Notes: a model not told the origin generated them from the letters alone. A stretch of DNA of 64,000 nt from Chrysogorgia sp. JL179-B06 (GCA_035772405.1 JAYKKM010000043.1:1067001-1131000), one strand, 5' to 3'. Positions 21,101-35,329 are shown, counted from the stretch's first letter. Program-made: numbers and translations.

Positions 21101-23035
21101 TGAGTCAACACACCGCGTTGTTTAAGACACGAAACGATAGCTGAGTCGCATTCTACATACCATTTACAGAGAGCTTACAATAAACCTCCGTTTCTCATTG
21201 TTGCCATTATTTTTGTTTTCTGTAGACTTTCAGCCGTCGGCCGGCAAGAAAGAGAGGGCTAGAGCGAGAGCGATGTGCGACAAATTGTGGCCTGGATGGG
21301 ATAAAAGAATTAAGACGGTCCAGAAAGATCTGGGAATCTGTCTTAAGATTGACAATATAAGTAAGTTCTCTCTGATCACGTTAGTTTGCTATGTTCTCTG
21401 ATCACATGTGCCGTGTTCTATGATCACGCGTGCCGTGTTCTATGATCACGTGTGCCGTGTTATATGATCACGTGTGCCGTGTACTATGAACACGTGTCCC
21501 GTGTTTCTATGATCACAATTGCCTTGTTCTCTGATCACATGTGCCATGTTTTATGAACACATCACAAGTCTATGCAACAAATCGTATGTAGGACAAATGG
21601 TGGCCTGGATGGGACAACAGATTTAAGAATTAAGAATCAAGGTCGAGAAGGATTCGGGAATCGATCTTAAGATTATAAAGGGCGAAGGGTCCTTTTCCTA
21701 ACTGTACGCGAAGGGTCCCTTTTAGGAACCCCCCCCCCCCCCCCCCCACGGGAAAATCCTTAAAAAAGGCCCTGCCTCAAACAAATACTTTCCCGTACTG
21801 ATCTCATACTCGGTTAATATGTCTTCCTCATATAGTTAAAGCTTTCTGTTCTCTAGTGGATTATTACAGGTTAACCATTAAAGAAGTCACCGACAGTGCG
21901 CCTAAGAAAATTCCCGACGTCGAGAAATACACGGAGCAATGGCGAAAATGGATGACCCGTTGGAGCAAGATGTCCTTTCTTGAGTTCTTCTCGTCAGACA
22001 TAGGCAGCTCGGAAGACAGCAGATCCATCCTCAGGCCTTGGCCAAAAATAGCAATCGATGGCCTCGTAGATATAAACTATGTTGCCCATGAGCCGGAGTT
22101 GTCTATAGCAGCCGCGTTGGCTGAAGAGATAGGGGAATGGTGGACCCCGATGATGAAGACCCTTAAAAACGGCATGGAAGTATTGCCCGAAGCCTTTGTC
22201 AAACCTGTTGCACAGCCCTACTGCTTAGAAAAAGACGTTCGGTATGGAATGGTAGTAAGAAAAGTCGAATGGCGAACACCGGGGAGTAGTAGCGAGACTG
22301 GATGTACTGGCGGGTCTTTGTACCCCGTCAAAGTCACTGGTCGTCAAACGCAAACCGGGAACGAGTTCCATTTTGAAGGCGACGCAGTGATTCTAACTGT
22401 TCCACTAAATATCATGCGTCAGGTGGAGTTCTGCCCATACCTTCCGCAGGACGTCGCTGATGCTATCGCTGGAATCAACTACGAGTCGTCGACCAAGATC
22501 ATTCTTGGTTTCCGAAAACGATTCTGGGAGAAGACACGATATCCTGTGAAAAATGGAGGTATTTTCCATAACCAATTTACCCATCGGTCAGATAGTGTAT
22601 CCGAGCGCACCGCCACCCTCCGACAAGTCAGACCGGGGGCTGTTGTTGATTTACACGTGGAACAAAGAAGCACTGCTTTTTGGCTCGCAATCGGAAGACG
22701 ACGCGATTACGGAAGCTCTACGAGAGGTCCAAGAGGTCTACCAAGGTCTGTTCAAGAACGATACGAGTCCGTCGGAGGTCACCGATCTCTTCGAAGCCGG
22801 AGTAGTGCAGTCGTGGTACACGGACCCGGCTGCCGCTGGAGCATTTGTGCGCTTGCTCCCGTACAGTTATATGCATCATTTACGTATTCTGTTGGAGCCG
22901 AAAGACATCCGTCCCATCTACTTTGGAGGTGAGGCTATCTCGTTCGCCAATGGTTGGATCCAAGGCGCTTTAGAATCTGGCCTCAGGGCTGCCTGGCAGT
23001 TTTTCAAATTCAACGAGGAAAAAAGTGACGAATGA
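6492..23035 (+). CDS. L-amino-acid oxidase-like flavoenzyme, copy A (5 coding exons)
   Basis: A flavin monooxygenase/amine-oxidase family enzyme, expected to oxidise L-amino acids to keto acids with release of ammonia and hydrogen peroxide. Coding exons by splice sites and paralogue alignment: 6492-6815, 6983-7070, 20950-21099, 21226-21360, 21857-23035 (about 624 residues). Residues 90-95 form the FAD dinucleotide motif GAGISG, followed by GGR (119-121) and GAMRIP (139-144), hallmarks of LAAO. The C-terminus has the FAD-contacting block [20 protein letters not shown]. There is no evident signal peptide. Intron phases are consistent (0, 1, 1, 1). The third coding junction is a 13.9-kb intron holding an antisense BEL/Pao element. 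One extra T near 22561-22564, absent from copy B, breaks the last exon; whether this is mutation or assembly error cannot be told here. Marine LAAOs are often antimicrobial; that role is only possible here. Confidence 0.8.
7126..7262 (+). repeat. Terminal-repeat-like block inside the LAAO A intron (left)
   Basis: It starts GGAGCGGTCATTATTTATGG and contains AACCCCTC runs. An inverted relative lies at 20695-20825 near the other end of the same intron, and the pair recurs in copy B (30133-30275 and 32195-32320). The two blocks look like the ends of an old element that occupied the intron before the duplication. Confidence 0.5.
7709..8344 (+). CDS. Unrecognised ORF with one membrane-spanning stretch
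   Basis: An open frame of about 211 codons that I do not recognise. It has basic and Cys/Asn-rich sequence in the first half (repeated NRSN/LLN blocks), a hydrophobic stretch [16 protein letters not shown] around residues 100-116, and a polar tail. A second, shorter, diverged copy follows at 8558-8872 as part of a tandem duplication (about 7485-8320 and 8325-8875). It lies within an insertion-rich intron. It may be a non-coding repeat that happens to be open; no homologue, splice site or promoter supports a real gene. Confidence 0.2.
   Translation: MIRNVAGKYLIHKHAHRPTLKAKDERFRNRLFRDLDNRTLMCTRSNLCSHVLLNRSNLSLNVLLNCAEKCCSNDVNRRTNNIDEVKFDVIYLAEQTRHIIKVTVIFLITFIACIVYCDVIENKVDAIQQFIVSYLSNMYFIYDYAVAVHSHILPNKSGNMLPWYNPVSLDILPVNETAKCSGLAVQVIVDVNKSKTLHTTNERRSRYYYLG
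8558..8872 (+). CDS. Diverged tandem copy of the unrecognised ORF
   Basis: A 104-codon frame aligning with the middle of the ORF at 7709-8344, including the MCTRSNLC start block and the hydrophobic [23 protein letters not shown] segment. It ends early. Conservation of the hydrophobic segment is the only hint of coding constraint. Confidence 0.2.
   Translation: MCTRSNLCLHVLLNRSNCLNLLLNCTEICCSIAVNGRMKNIDEVINELNNEVNMNAEWKNVYTCTIKVTPLTVIFVIHFIVCIVYCSVIQNKVDAIQHFLVSYI
8895..9480 (+). repeat. Degenerate tandem repeat, period about 155 bp
   Basis: The marker TTGGAGTTGT(G/A)CAAG recurs near 8898, 9053 and 9356, with 'CAACCACCAAT' and 'CTGGT..CAAATGACTT' blocks at similar offsets and a more decayed unit between. 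No coding content. Confidence 0.6.
9690..10022 (+). mobile_element. 5'-truncated non-LTR retrotransposon (CR1/L2-like 3' end)
   Basis: A short frame reads [18 protein letters not shown] then WNTLP, the conserved C-terminal tail of CR1/L2-like reverse transcriptase ORFs in invertebrates. It is followed by a 3' UTR with a GGCCCC...CCGTGT stem region and a tail of AAATA/AATAAATA repeats. The rest of the element is missing. Confidence 0.7.
10219..10307. repeat. Inverted repeat, 18-bp perfect arms
   Basis: TGTCCTATTTACACCAAA and its complement TTTGGTGTAAATAGGACA are separated by about 50 bp. Confidence 0.8.
10310..11330. other. Intronic sequence with no recognised gene
   Basis: AT-rich and largely unique within the window except for the hairpin terminus near 10812-10845. 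No ORF, RNA gene or further element end was recognised. Confidence 0.4.
11345..11640 (-). mobile_element. Non-LTR retrotransposon 3' end (minus strand), copy A
   Basis: On the minus strand the block reads through CCTTTATGGTTAATAC and CCCTCGTGAAATAAAG to a tail of TTCTA repeats, a typical 3' UTR plus simple-repeat tail of an invertebrate non-LTR element. It is shared with copy B (30330-30640), so it predates the duplication. Confidence 0.5.
11735..11896 (+). mobile_element. Short non-LTR remnant with (AAACT)n tail
   Basis: The segment from GGCGCTGTTTGGTTGCAATT to five AAACT repeats is missing from the paralogous site (about 30720). A short 3' fragment ending in a simple tandem tail indicates a 5'-truncated retrotransposition event in A only. 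Confidence 0.55.
12065..12101 (-). ncRNA. Hammerhead-like motif, copy A
   Basis: The minus strand shows CTGATGA, a GTTG/CAAC stem II, GAAA, a minimal ACGT stem III and a GTT triplet, with a weak 3-bp stem I (GCT/AGC). This is the short stem-III type found in retroelement repeats. It lies just upstream of a TA tract. Activity as a monomer is doubtful. Confidence 0.45.
12131..12174. repeat. (TA)n tract
   Basis: A TA microsatellite. In copy B the same tract is much longer and is split by a hammerhead-containing block. Confidence 0.9.
12283..12971 (-). repeat. BEL/Pao 3' LTR
   Basis: On the plus strand it starts TGTAAGCCTCGC and ends GATCCAACA; it is the downstream LTR in element orientation. 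The purine-rich AGGGGCCGG just inside it on the minus strand may be the polypurine tract. Confidence 0.95.
13094..14656 (-). CDS. BEL/Pao integrase region
   Basis: The 520-codon frame inserts the cDNA copy into chromosomal DNA. An HHCC zinc-binding module lies around residues 138-187 (His pair near 147/149, Cys 184 and 187). The DDE catalytic core follows: VDCFGPF (Asp 220), RSDNGTNF (Asp 282) and GGVWERC (Glu 332), with 49 residues between the second Asp and Glu. The C-terminal part ([18 protein letters not shown]) is the DUF5641-type domain typical of BEL/Pao. The frame is separated from RNase H by a single-base shift near 14675. Confidence 0.92.
   Translation of the reverse strand: MNQIFNQFSSWYRLKTFVAWMLRYKSALRKSCERRSRGESAPKEMKVRPIAVEELREAEIAIVKVLQQQRFQTEITAIRKKESCNIGNDVIPRAVKPSSPLHKLDPTLKNSTLCVGGRLRNAKLSEEAKNPMILPKSHHVVTLIIEHYHALSAHSGLEHVLSLLRERFWIIGARVAIKSVLVRCYDCKKRHGPVGEQKMADLPEDRVTSGKPPFTNVGVDCFGPFTVKRGRSHVKRYGVIFTCLAIRAVHIEVANNLDTDSFINALRRFVARRGQPEEIRSDNGTNFVGGDGELRRSINSWNQVKINQFLMQTNVKWIFNPPKASHHGGVWERCIRTVRKVLNAITKEQVLDDERLNTLMCEVEAIVNSRPITKVSDDPKDLEALTPNHLLLLRTGSELPPGVFTSNDTYSRRKWRQVQYLADIFWKRWTKEYLPRLQERQRWNKARRNFAVGDIVLLVDEGSPRNNWPLGRILEVRRNSKDGFVRSVSVKTKSTTLDRPVSKIVLLETVERVEGKGTAK
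14694..15290 (-). CDS. BEL/Pao RNase H region
   Basis: This degrades the RNA strand of the RNA-DNA hybrid. Motifs [12 protein letters not shown] (upstream part of the frame, 15200-15240), [15 protein letters not shown] and [12 protein letters not shown] carry the expected acidic residues. The frame joins the reverse transcriptase upstream and integrase downstream through single-base frame breaks near 15285 and 14675. Confidence 0.85.
   Translation of the reverse strand, partial: RLQINRCFKPPDFNEVVSSELHHFSDASQRGYGAVSYLRMIDSKGKINCAFVMGRSRLTPLKSVTIPRLELSAAVLATKLDKTIRKEIDIPINDSVFWTDSTCVLSYIANEDTRFHTFVANRVSAIHDASLPSQWNYVDTKSNPADDASRGLEIEDLLKNKRWLEGPEFLSKTKDCWPKPVSDGVFESQRRRSRSKEM
15265..16314 (-). 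CDS. BEL/Pao reverse transcriptase region
   Basis: This copies element RNA into DNA. The 349-codon frame includes [29 protein letters not shown] (catalytic Asp of motif A) and NFYVDDCL, the YVDD active site. An upstream stretch (16315-16430, [17 protein letters not shown]) is in the same frame, and the shift from protease is near 16430. Sequence and order are diagnostic of BEL/Pao rather than Gypsy or Copia. Confidence 0.93.
   Translation of the reverse strand: MLLKKRLVKDTDLFQKYSLFMQDLLQKGYARKLPPEERCKESNITWYLPHHPVFHPQKPDKVRVVFDCAAEYGGTSLNKELLQGPDLTNSLVGVLTRFREGPVAMTTDVEAMFHQVRVRPEDCDALRFLWWPDNDLNREPEEYQMTVHLFGGVSSPTCANFALRRTADDNADGFDSEITNTVKRNFYVDDCLKSAENEQVAIDTAEQLRLLLSKGGFRLTKWLSNSRKVIESVPEVERSKSLKEVFLAELPTERALGVLWNVEADTFGFSISLKDKPLTRRGILSTVSSVYDPLGFAAPFILLAKEILQELCRTNIGWDDPIQEVYAKRWEAWLRDLPKLETSSDQPLF
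16401..17318 (-). CDS. BEL/Pao zinc knuckle and aspartic protease region
   Basis: The frame starts inside the Gag nucleocapsid ([14 protein letters not shown] zinc knuckle followed by [11 protein letters not shown]). It continues to the retropepsin domain, whose active site is [12 protein letters not shown], a DGGS variant of the usual DTG/DSG. The protease releases Gag and Pol parts from the polyprotein. A one-base shift near 17285 separates it from the main Gag frame, in the middle of the first zinc knuckle. Confidence 0.85.
   Translation of the reverse strand: MPFLRRRPLALSRFKLVRSLKLCDNCLTPGHVARLCNKRSFCKIDGCKFKHSTFLHRKPTNSDDDRKSENSRNENVKLQSPHQIEEKSAQNGYVNVGDERREARITGLLTVPVKVRSKGCGQTVETYAFLDGGSNTLFVTESLMKKLAIKGSQTTLSLTTMGKERSKLESSVVSLEVAFSIPKLPVSKEDISRQSDVDRWPHLQGIVLEEIDCEVGLLIGNDVPKALQPKEVRECDSYGPYATRTVWGWTVNGPLGRTGNQHATSNIIQSNELEKNFREFDDIEDDVAMSVSDKRALKVLGKPYS
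17258..19123 (-). CDS. BEL/Pao Gag (DUF1759) protein
   Basis: A 621-codon frame starting at an ATG 147 bp inside the 5' LTR. The N-terminal half is charged and coiled-coil-like (long runs of A, E, K, Q near residues 180-240). Residues about 370-540 form the DUF1759 domain ([33 protein letters not shown]), the capsid-like module of BEL/Pao. The last residues begin a CCHC knuckle ([10 protein letters not shown]) before a single-base frame break. It packages element RNA into particles. Confidence 0.9.
   Translation of the reverse strand: MDSNETRQPVQQRVEINDHELDSNSCADPGKATLIYQSKMARKSAKASVASKMNELAELIKDVNNLERVQRVNYDFEECLRQFNLAHETYEANLTDEDDAQESEAYYNVEERRTSAFRDKITTWLHDNKLCQPGGSEHLQNEIRPSDSVSNVGTEFGSRTSRKSKYTRSEIGSMYSRASSKGSAFSAKAAAAARKAVLEEEAIRLQRRQELQTQELCLKQQREELELETEIAQAAAEERTYNEIGAPPTENVKSKQCRDQMHASSIKVMGHPREDHARINHEAVNQSPNTRHFPSTSLNPRATNWSDIRNEASRPQTNLTGVNRPATFANEQLQVMGNEQNLATEQPISQHTQHEPITSNTKIADLLIQQQQQTLALTLPSPKVPMFHGNPIDYYSFIQAFEQLIEIKTQSDSARLYYLVQYTSGDVQDLMRSCLSMSPAEGYKEARRLLKTKYGRDYQIATAYVERVINYPSIKSEDGESLQRFSIMLITCKNALKQIGYLSKIENPDSLQRIMEKLPFNLRQRWRDIADDITEVKQREITIEDIAVFVEKRARSSNHPIFGKISRETKFEGTGGKITKPTRGSSFATKGNDDNQARAPVKCPSCAGGHWLSHGSNSCVL
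19270..19958 (-). repeat. BEL/Pao 5' LTR
   Basis: The same length as the 3' LTR (689 bp) and nearly identical. It should hold the element promoter. It is followed on the right by the target duplication AATAC. Confidence 0.95.
20267..20402. repeat. Large nested foldback repeat in LAAO A intron
   Basis: Outer arms ATCATTTATAGACC and GGTCTATAAATGAT, inner arms AAATATTAC..CCTCGGG and CCCTCGG..TAATATTT. The same structure is at 31797-31940 in copy B. Small hairpins (CCCAGC/GCTGGG, CCTC/GAGG) lie just upstream at 20037-20110. It is likely a MITE family. Confidence 0.7.
20695..20825 (-). repeat. Terminal-repeat-like block inside the LAAO A intron (right)
   Basis: An inverted relative of 7126-7262, with AACCCCTCC runs and CCATAAGTAATGACCG at its outer side, just upstream of the exon at 20950. 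Confidence 0.5.
21361..21556 (+). repeat. 22-bp minisatellite in the penultimate LAAO A intron
   Basis: About eight imperfect copies of CTATGATCACGTGTGCCGTG plus TT, starting right at the splice donor. Copy B has a version of different length at 32866-33045. Confidence 0.85.
21729..21748. repeat. Poly-C tract
   Basis: About 20 consecutive C residues in the last LAAO A intron. The paralogous site has a shorter interrupted C-rich run, so length here is unreliable. Confidence 0.8.
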
Positions 23036-23039
23036 ACAG

Positions 23040-24400
23040 TTTGTACTTAATTGGAATAATATGAACATTTAGCATAATATGAAACCTAAAATAGGATTAA
23101 GATTTTCAAATAATTGATAGTACTTCTACTATCGTACCATATAATAGCACCAGAATTTGGCCGAATATTTATACTCGTATTCGGTAATACATAATTAATA
23201 TATAAAATAATTTTTCTCTACGATCAGGATACGGAGACCGGAATGACGTCAGTATAACTAATGAAAATTTACATTAAATCAAAATCAAAAGCTATCGTAA
23301 TTATTCAAAGGATAAGCAATTGTTCCTGAATTATTTTATAAAATAATGCTAATCCCGGCTTCACAGTTACTGCAATGGAGCAGTAGTTTGTGTTCCAAAT
23401 TACGGAAAAACCTTCGAAAACTGATTCATTTTAGCATCTCAAACGATCAGAGACAGATAGACTCTGTCGCCTATAGTAAAACTATATAGCTTGGTCCCTT
23501 CAAGATGGCCGCTGCGAAATTTCCCTTCTTCATTTTTTTGCAGCATCCAAACAATAGTTTCTCGATCCAGTCTTTATTTATAGATCAGTGCACAAAAGAC
23601 AAGCACTCAATGATCGAGCTTGATCCGTCGAGCAAACTCTAAAATGGCGGCATCGAGAAGCATAAAATACGAGAATAGAAACGTTATTTCTTGAGTACAA
23701 GAGAAGATATCGTAAAACTATTAACATTTCTAAACATTACAGTATAAGACCTTTTATTTAAAAATAATTTATTTTATGACTACAGTAAGTTCCCCTTTTG
23801 GTTTATTAATATTAAACAGCATGACGATTGAACGCAAACGTTGTTATTGGATGATTGCTTCATTAGACCAAAAAACAATGTGTTCAGTAACCGTAATCGT
23901 TACATAAACGTTACACGAACAATGCTTTTTCACCAGTGAAATTTCATCGTTCACGTCGCTGATTTGCTGTGGCTAAAATCAGAACGATTATTACGCACTG
24001 CCCGCATTTTGATGAATAAATCTCAGTATTTATATGATAAAAAATATTCTGCTGCTAGAGCAATTTGACCTAATACAAACGTTGATGATATATTTAAATG
24101 CTATACTAGAGATTTTATCAACTTTTTTCATTCAAATCCTCAACCATGCAGTTTATTACACGGAAAGTAGCAACGGAAGACAAATTCCTGATTTGACGTC
24201 ACACTCATTAGCATTTCGGACCGAAACCATGCTATAGAAATATCAACGCAAAGATCAAATCATAAAACATTTTGGCATTCAACTATTCGCTTCGTGTAGT
24301 AATATTGCATTTGGGATTATAGGCACTCTAGTCTGTATGTCTCTCTATCTGTGTGTTTGTGTTTCTGTGTGTGAGTGTGTGTGTCTGTCTGTTTATCAAG
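23040..24400. other. LAAO A 3' flank, no recognised gene
   Basis: It holds the 3' UTR and intergenic DNA. Parts (23040-23190 and 23590-23800) align with 34385-34530 and 34590-34735 downstream of copy B. A TG-rich run lies at 24335-24400, immediately before the next LAAO remnant. Confidence 0.5.
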
Positions 24401-24402
24401 GC

Positions 24403-24705
24403 CGGTCTACCAAGGTCTGTTCAAGGACGATACGAGTCCGTCGGAGGCGGAGTGGTTCAGTCGTGGTACACGGACCCGGCGGCCGCTGGAGCATTTGAAA
24501 TTGTCTACTTGCACCCGTACAGTTATATTACATCATCTGTTGGAGCCGAAACACATCCGTTCCATCTACTTTGGTGGTCGAGGCTATCTTGGTCGCCAAT
24601 GGTTGGATCAAAGGCGCTAAGCTTTGGAATCTGGCCTCAGGGTTTTTCAAATTCAAGGACTGGCAGTTTTTCAAATTCAACGAGGAAAAAGGCGACGAAT
24701 AAACA
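24403..24705 (+). pseudogene. 3' fragment of an L-amino-acid oxidase gene (decayed)
   Basis: It matches copy A from about 22733 (CTACCAAGGTCTGTTCAAG) to the stop, with several frame breaks and the same internal duplication of TTTTTCAAATTCAA seen at 1-172. It starts abruptly after a TG-rich run, so the upstream exons are missing. It marks the left end of the second duplicate. Confidence 0.88.
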
Positions 24706-24851
24706 GTTAGAGTTCTTCAAATGACTTATTATCATTGTACTTGGTAGGAATAATAAGAACATGTAGCATAGTATGAAACCTAAATATTTATACTCGTATG
24801 GTCTAGACTCTATGTGATATATCCTACTAGACTTATCGCAATTGGACAATA

Positions 24852-24985
24852 AACAATTATTGGATTCGACTTACGCATGATATCAACAATTATCCAGAGC
24901 GAGGTCATGTTATCGAGGCGGATAACGTTGACCGAGATCGGGATAATTCTTGATATCATGCGTAAGCCGAATCCAATAATTGTTT
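24852..24985. repeat. Foldback MITE 'b', intact copy
   Basis: Inverted arms of about 45 bp (ATTGGATTCGACTTACGCAT and complement) around a core containing GTTATCGAGGCGGATAAC. This is the uninterrupted counterpart of 318-1720. Confidence 0.8.
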
Positions 24986-25015
24986 TATTATACATTCAAA
25001 ATACAGAGGCAAAAA

Positions 25016-25227
25016 AGCCATTTTGTTATTTTGTAATTTTCGCGCGCTTTGAGGTAGTGACGTCACCAGCGTCCAATATTCATTTTGCATTTTCATTCTC
25101 ATTATGCATTTTGATTGGCTGTTGGCATACAGCTAATTCGTGACATAGGCTTCCTGTGACGACAATGTTCCAATATTGTGGTTCAAAAAGTGTAGCTATG
25201 ACATCATTCCAATACCTTGTCGAAAGA
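25016..25227 (+). repeat. Repeat R1, intact copy
   Basis: The full-length R1, from TTTTGTTATTTTGTAATTTT to CCAATACCTTGT. It shows a single TTTTGATTG where copy A has the MULE-like insertion. Confidence 0.8.
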
Positions 25228-25298
25228 AAATGGGAAAATGGCGAGTTCGTCGCAAAGATTCGCCAACGCATTGCCTTAGCATTTCTTATGCATAATAA

Positions 25299-25447
25299 AA
25301 CAATTATTGGATTCGGTTTTCGCATGACATCGAGAATTATCAAGGCCTCGGTTTGTGTTATCCTCCTCAGCCTTCTTCGGTAGATAACACAAACCTCGGC
25401 CTTGATAATTCTCGATATCATGGTTCATCTCCGTTCAATAATTGTTA
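25299..25447. repeat. Foldback MITE 'a', copy B
   Basis: Inverted arms from ACAATTATTGGATTCGG to GTGTTATC, nearly perfect, loop about 20 bp. Paralogue of 3081-3230. Confidence 0.85.
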
Positions 25448-25459
25448 ATTCAGTATTTG

Positions 25460-26550
25460 ACGGAAATGACGCCACAGATGGCGGACATTGAGAATTAACT
25501 GGAGTATGTTGACCACTAAGGAACGAGACTGAAGTTTGAATGTATAATAATAATAACGTATAGGCTATATACATGGACACTTGGAGATACTCATTTTAGC
25601 TTCTCGTGGTGATAATATTTTTCACTCGTTTGCTTCTCTCACTCGTGAGAAGTATTATTATTCGTTTCTCCACATGGTCATGCAGTAATAGCCTCCTTCG
25701 CAGGCAACTCAGTGTCTTCCCAAACAGCGGCTTTCACTAATGTTTTGCCACTATGATTTGTTTTTAACTTCCGGGAGATATCCACCTTGTGTAATTTCCG
25801 TCGACCTTCGAATTAACGTGTCGGGTTCAACGTGTGCAAGGCGACTTCCGATGCATTCTTTTATTATCCCTTTGATAGTTACACGGAAAAAATTGCTTCG
25901 AGGTACAAGGAATTGGAATTATAAGATCACATTATAAGAATTACAGGAACACCTTTTCATGGAAAAGGTTCGAGATTGGATTTCAAGAACGGAGACTTAG
26001 TTCTGAGAAGCGATGAAACTTTCTTGACTGCCGAGTTATGCTCGTGGAGGTAATAGAATGAGCTTTCCATGTACTTAGCTAGGGAGTCATTTTTCTCATG
26101 TTCGTACACAGAAAACCCGGCAACACAGTACGGCATTTTCCCTCTTCAAAAACGAAACTCGACAACAAAAACCTCAAAACAAACAGTAACAAATGTTTTT
26201 AAAAACCCTTCAACACTTGTCAACACTCGGACTGACATATTAAAATGGCGACTATATACAATTATCTAAACACCTCTACGGCTCTACAACTAATAAAGGA
26301 AAAGGATCTCAACCCTGACGCCATCTTTTTTATGAAAATTTTTGGGGATACTTTGCAGTCAAGAACGTGTGAAATCTTATGATAAACTAAATGAAAACAT
26401 TAAAATATTTAATTAACAAAATTGGAATGAGCCCATACCAGTACTTCTATGGTAATCCGAACGAAGCACTGATCTTGTCAACCGAAGATATATGAATTAA
26501 AACAACACATATGAAAGATAACATGATTGTGATATGGAGTTCGTAAGATC
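25460..26550. other. Non-coding spacer, second duplicate
   Basis: It aligns with 3230-4800 of the first duplicate but lacks the extra direct-repeat block found there. No gene was recognised. Confidence 0.5.
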
Positions 26551-26561
26551 GATCGATCAAA

Positions 26562-26885
26562 GTTCTAGGAAATGGGTTTAACAGTAAGCGTTTATAGGTT
26601 TTTGCCAGAAATGTCTCCTGAAGAATTAATACCTGGAAATGATTCGCAGTGAATTAAACCTGCCGGAAGTTCTAGGAAATGGGTTTAACAGTAAGCGTTT
26701 ATAGGTTTTTGCCAGAAATTTCTGCTGAAGAATTAATACCTGGAAATGTTTCGCAGTGAATTAAACCTGCCGGAAGTTCTAGGAAATGGGTTTAACAGTA
26801 AGCGTTTATAGATTTTTGCCAGAAATTTCTGCTGAAGAATTAATACCTGGAAAGGTTTCGCAGTGAATTAAACATGCCGGAAGTT
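26562..26885 (+). repeat. Tandem repeat, three copies of about 107 bp
   Basis: The same unit as 4810-5030 with one extra copy. Confidence 0.85.
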
Positions 26886-26895
26886 AATTCGCTGT

Positions 26896-27041
<146 letters not shown>

Positions 27042-27045
27042 CAAT

Positions 27046-27090
27046 CTACAGACACGTGTTTTGCTGTACTACTACAGCTCATCAGTGTAG
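27046..27090 (-). ncRNA. Hammerhead ribozyme with a mutated core
   Basis: The paralogue of 5186-5230. Stem I CTACA/TGTAG, CTGATGA, stem II GCTGT/ACAGC, stem III ACACGTGT and GTC are all kept, but the GAAA core reads AAAA, changing the essential G12 position. It is predicted to be inactive. Confidence 0.75.
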
Positions 27091-27260
27091 CTAGCTTGGA
27101 ACAATCTGGATGATTCTGGCTGGACTATTATACACTTGCGATCGTCATTGATAACCGCTTGTACGTGGACAGCACCGGCGATCAGAACATCCAGATGGCG
27201 TGAAGAGCGCATGTGGAGACAGCGCTCAAACTGCCACAATAGTAGGGAGCGACGCTACTT

Positions 27261-27377
<117 letters not shown>

Positions 27378-27733
27378 GGTAAAGTGAAAAGGTGGTAAAC
27401 TGCCAAGAATTTAGTGACGAAATACTGACGTTTCCAACGTAAGACGAGATGATATATATATAGCTATATAATAAAACGATATAAAAGTGTTGTTTATATA
27501 CTCCAAAATGTAGGTTGATGTAAATATCGAACGCCAGATCTCCTACACACTATTTCGGCAGTACACCAACCTTTAAGCTGAGTGTATTTGATTTGTATAT
27601 ATATTAAAATGAATGCTTCCAGACACCACATGTTGTCTCAACTGCGATTTTAGATCTATAAATACTTATTACATATTGTCTTGGGGTTTACCTAGAATTT
27701 CTTTGAAATCATATGACAGCGGATGCTTGAAGG

Positions 27734-27744
27734 TATAAATATAG
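27734..27744 (+). promoter_or_regulatory. TATA box of LAAO copy B
   Basis: TATAAATATAG in the same context as at copy A. Confidence 0.6.
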
Positions 27745-27764
27745 CTTCGGGTTTTTTAGCTCTT

Positions 27765-27893
27765 CGCAGAATTGCAAAGAAGAGAGGAGTGGAAACAGCA
27801 GCATCTTGACGACAAACAAGCCATCTTGTTGGTAATTATAGCCACAGCGTAGCTGAACTACAGACGTTTGTGGATATTGTCGCGAATTTAAAG
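27765..27893 (+). other. Non-coding first exon (5' UTR) of LAAO copy B
   Basis: The conserved counterpart of 5648-5773, ending AAAG before the donor GTGAGA. The acceptor is TTCTAG at 28549-28554, immediately before the coding exon. Confidence 0.5.
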
Positions 27894-28559
27894 GTGAGAT
27901 TGAATTCTTTGAAGAGAATCAGTTGTTGTTTAAATTATTCGTTGTGATGGTCACTTCAAGGCGATCCCGGCCTCGCAAACAAATTCCTTAGTTAAATTTC
28001 AGCCCATGTTGAATTGAAATCCAAGTTCATTATACGCCGGAAATGTTAGACCTGGTACACATTATTTTGCCAGTGTGTCGCGTGGTGTTCTAAGCACAGA
28101 ATACAATTATACGCATCTTTATTCCTTTTCTATATGTTATTCAAACTTCTTATTCAGTTCACACTGCGTGTCCAATAAAATAAATAAATGTCCTTATTAT
28201 TCTAATATATCTGATGTTTACATATCTAGGACACCACACTCCCAAACTAAAAACCATTATTGTCAATATACAAGCTAAGGCCAAACGTCAAATCGCTCTC
28301 TTAAAAATACTCAAAGCGTAAATACGTTAGCAGCCATAATTGAGATCATAATGTACTGCATCTTAACCAGATTATTGGTGCCTTTCATAATCGGTGATAA
28401 TGATAATAACACGCGTTTTGTCGGATCATACTGTATATTGTTTATTTGTGGCCCTTGTAGACTCCTTATATCGTCGCTACTCAATATCTATATAATATCG
28501 ACAATTAGATTGCAGCATAGAAACCAATTTTACTAATTTTTGATAGTATTCTAGTGGCA

Positions 28560-34417
<5,858 letters not shown>

Positions 34418-34429
34418 CATAATATGAAA

Positions 34430-34810
34430 CCTATTAAATAGGATTAAGATTTTCAAATAATTGATAGTACTTCTACTATCGTACCATATATAGCACCAGA
34501 ATTTGGCCGAATATTCAGATACTCGTATTCGGTAACCCACGAATTTCACGAATCGTACGATTGGAATCTATTCGACAGTATATTGGACAACCCTCATCGA
34601 GAAGCATAAAATACCAGAATAGAAACGTTATTTCTTGAGCCAGAGCAGATATCGTAAAACTATTAACATTTCTAAACACATAGACCTTTTATTTAAAGGT
34701 AATTTATTTTATGACAACAGTTGCCCTTTTGGTTTATCCCCTCGCAAGCGACCGAGCGAAGCGATGGTGATAATCTCGCCGTGGCAGGGACTCATTTCTC
34801 ACTAAAGATT
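34430..34810. other. LAAO B 3' flank, no recognised gene
   Basis: It aligns in part with 23070-23190 and 23590-23800 after copy A, then changes at about 34735 to unrelated sequence. This is the right end of the duplicated segment. Confidence 0.5.
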
Positions 34811-34813
34811 CGT

Positions 34814-34816
34814 ATA

Positions 34817-34905
<89 letters not shown>
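34814..34905. repeat. (TA)n tract
   Basis: TA tract with two CA interruptions, left of the hammerhead block at 34915-34959; a short TA tract follows at 35033-35050. Confidence 0.95.
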
Positions 34906-34914
<9 letters not shown>

Positions 34915-34915
<1 letters not shown>

Positions 34916-34959
34916 CTACAGACGGTACCTTTCGGCCTTTTGGGCCTCATCAGTGTAGT
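34915..34959 (-). ncRNA. Hammerhead ribozyme, altered stem III
   Basis: On the minus strand: ACTACA/TGTAGT stem I, CTGATGA, GGCC/GGCC stem II with CAAAA loop, GAAA, then GGTACCGTC. One C of stem III is missing compared with 31237-31282, weakening that helix. It belongs to the same repeat family in reverse orientation. Confidence 0.75.
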
Positions 34960-35061
34960 GCTGATGAGCAGGATGAAGATAACTGCTATTTACAGTCACC
35001 CTTGATGCCACACAAATGTGGGACATCAAAAACCATATATATATATATAGGTACTAAGGAT

Positions 35062-35238
35062 TAGTAGTATAGTAAGAGTGGGGGTGCGAGCTCAATCGAT
35101 GTCAGCCACAAATATAAATGCCAAGACATCACCAAATTTGTGCCAAATCATGATTTGACAAAATTTGGTGTTGTTTCGGCACATTCACATTTACGGATAA
35201 CATCGAATAAGCTCGCACCCCCACTTACTATACTACTA
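35062..35238. repeat. MITE of 177 bp with 28-bp TIRs
   Basis: The ends TAGTAGTATAGTAAG and CTTACTATACTACTA continue inward through GGGGGTGCGAGCT and its complement. A second internal palindrome (ACCAAATTTGT / ACAAAATTTGGT) lies in the middle. Confidence 0.75.
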
Positions 35239-35329
35239 TGGCGGTCGTTAATTGGGCTAAACACCCTTCACGTTTTCCACTCAATTGATGTCAAACACAC
35301 GCGAGACTCACGAAACAATACCGAATTTA

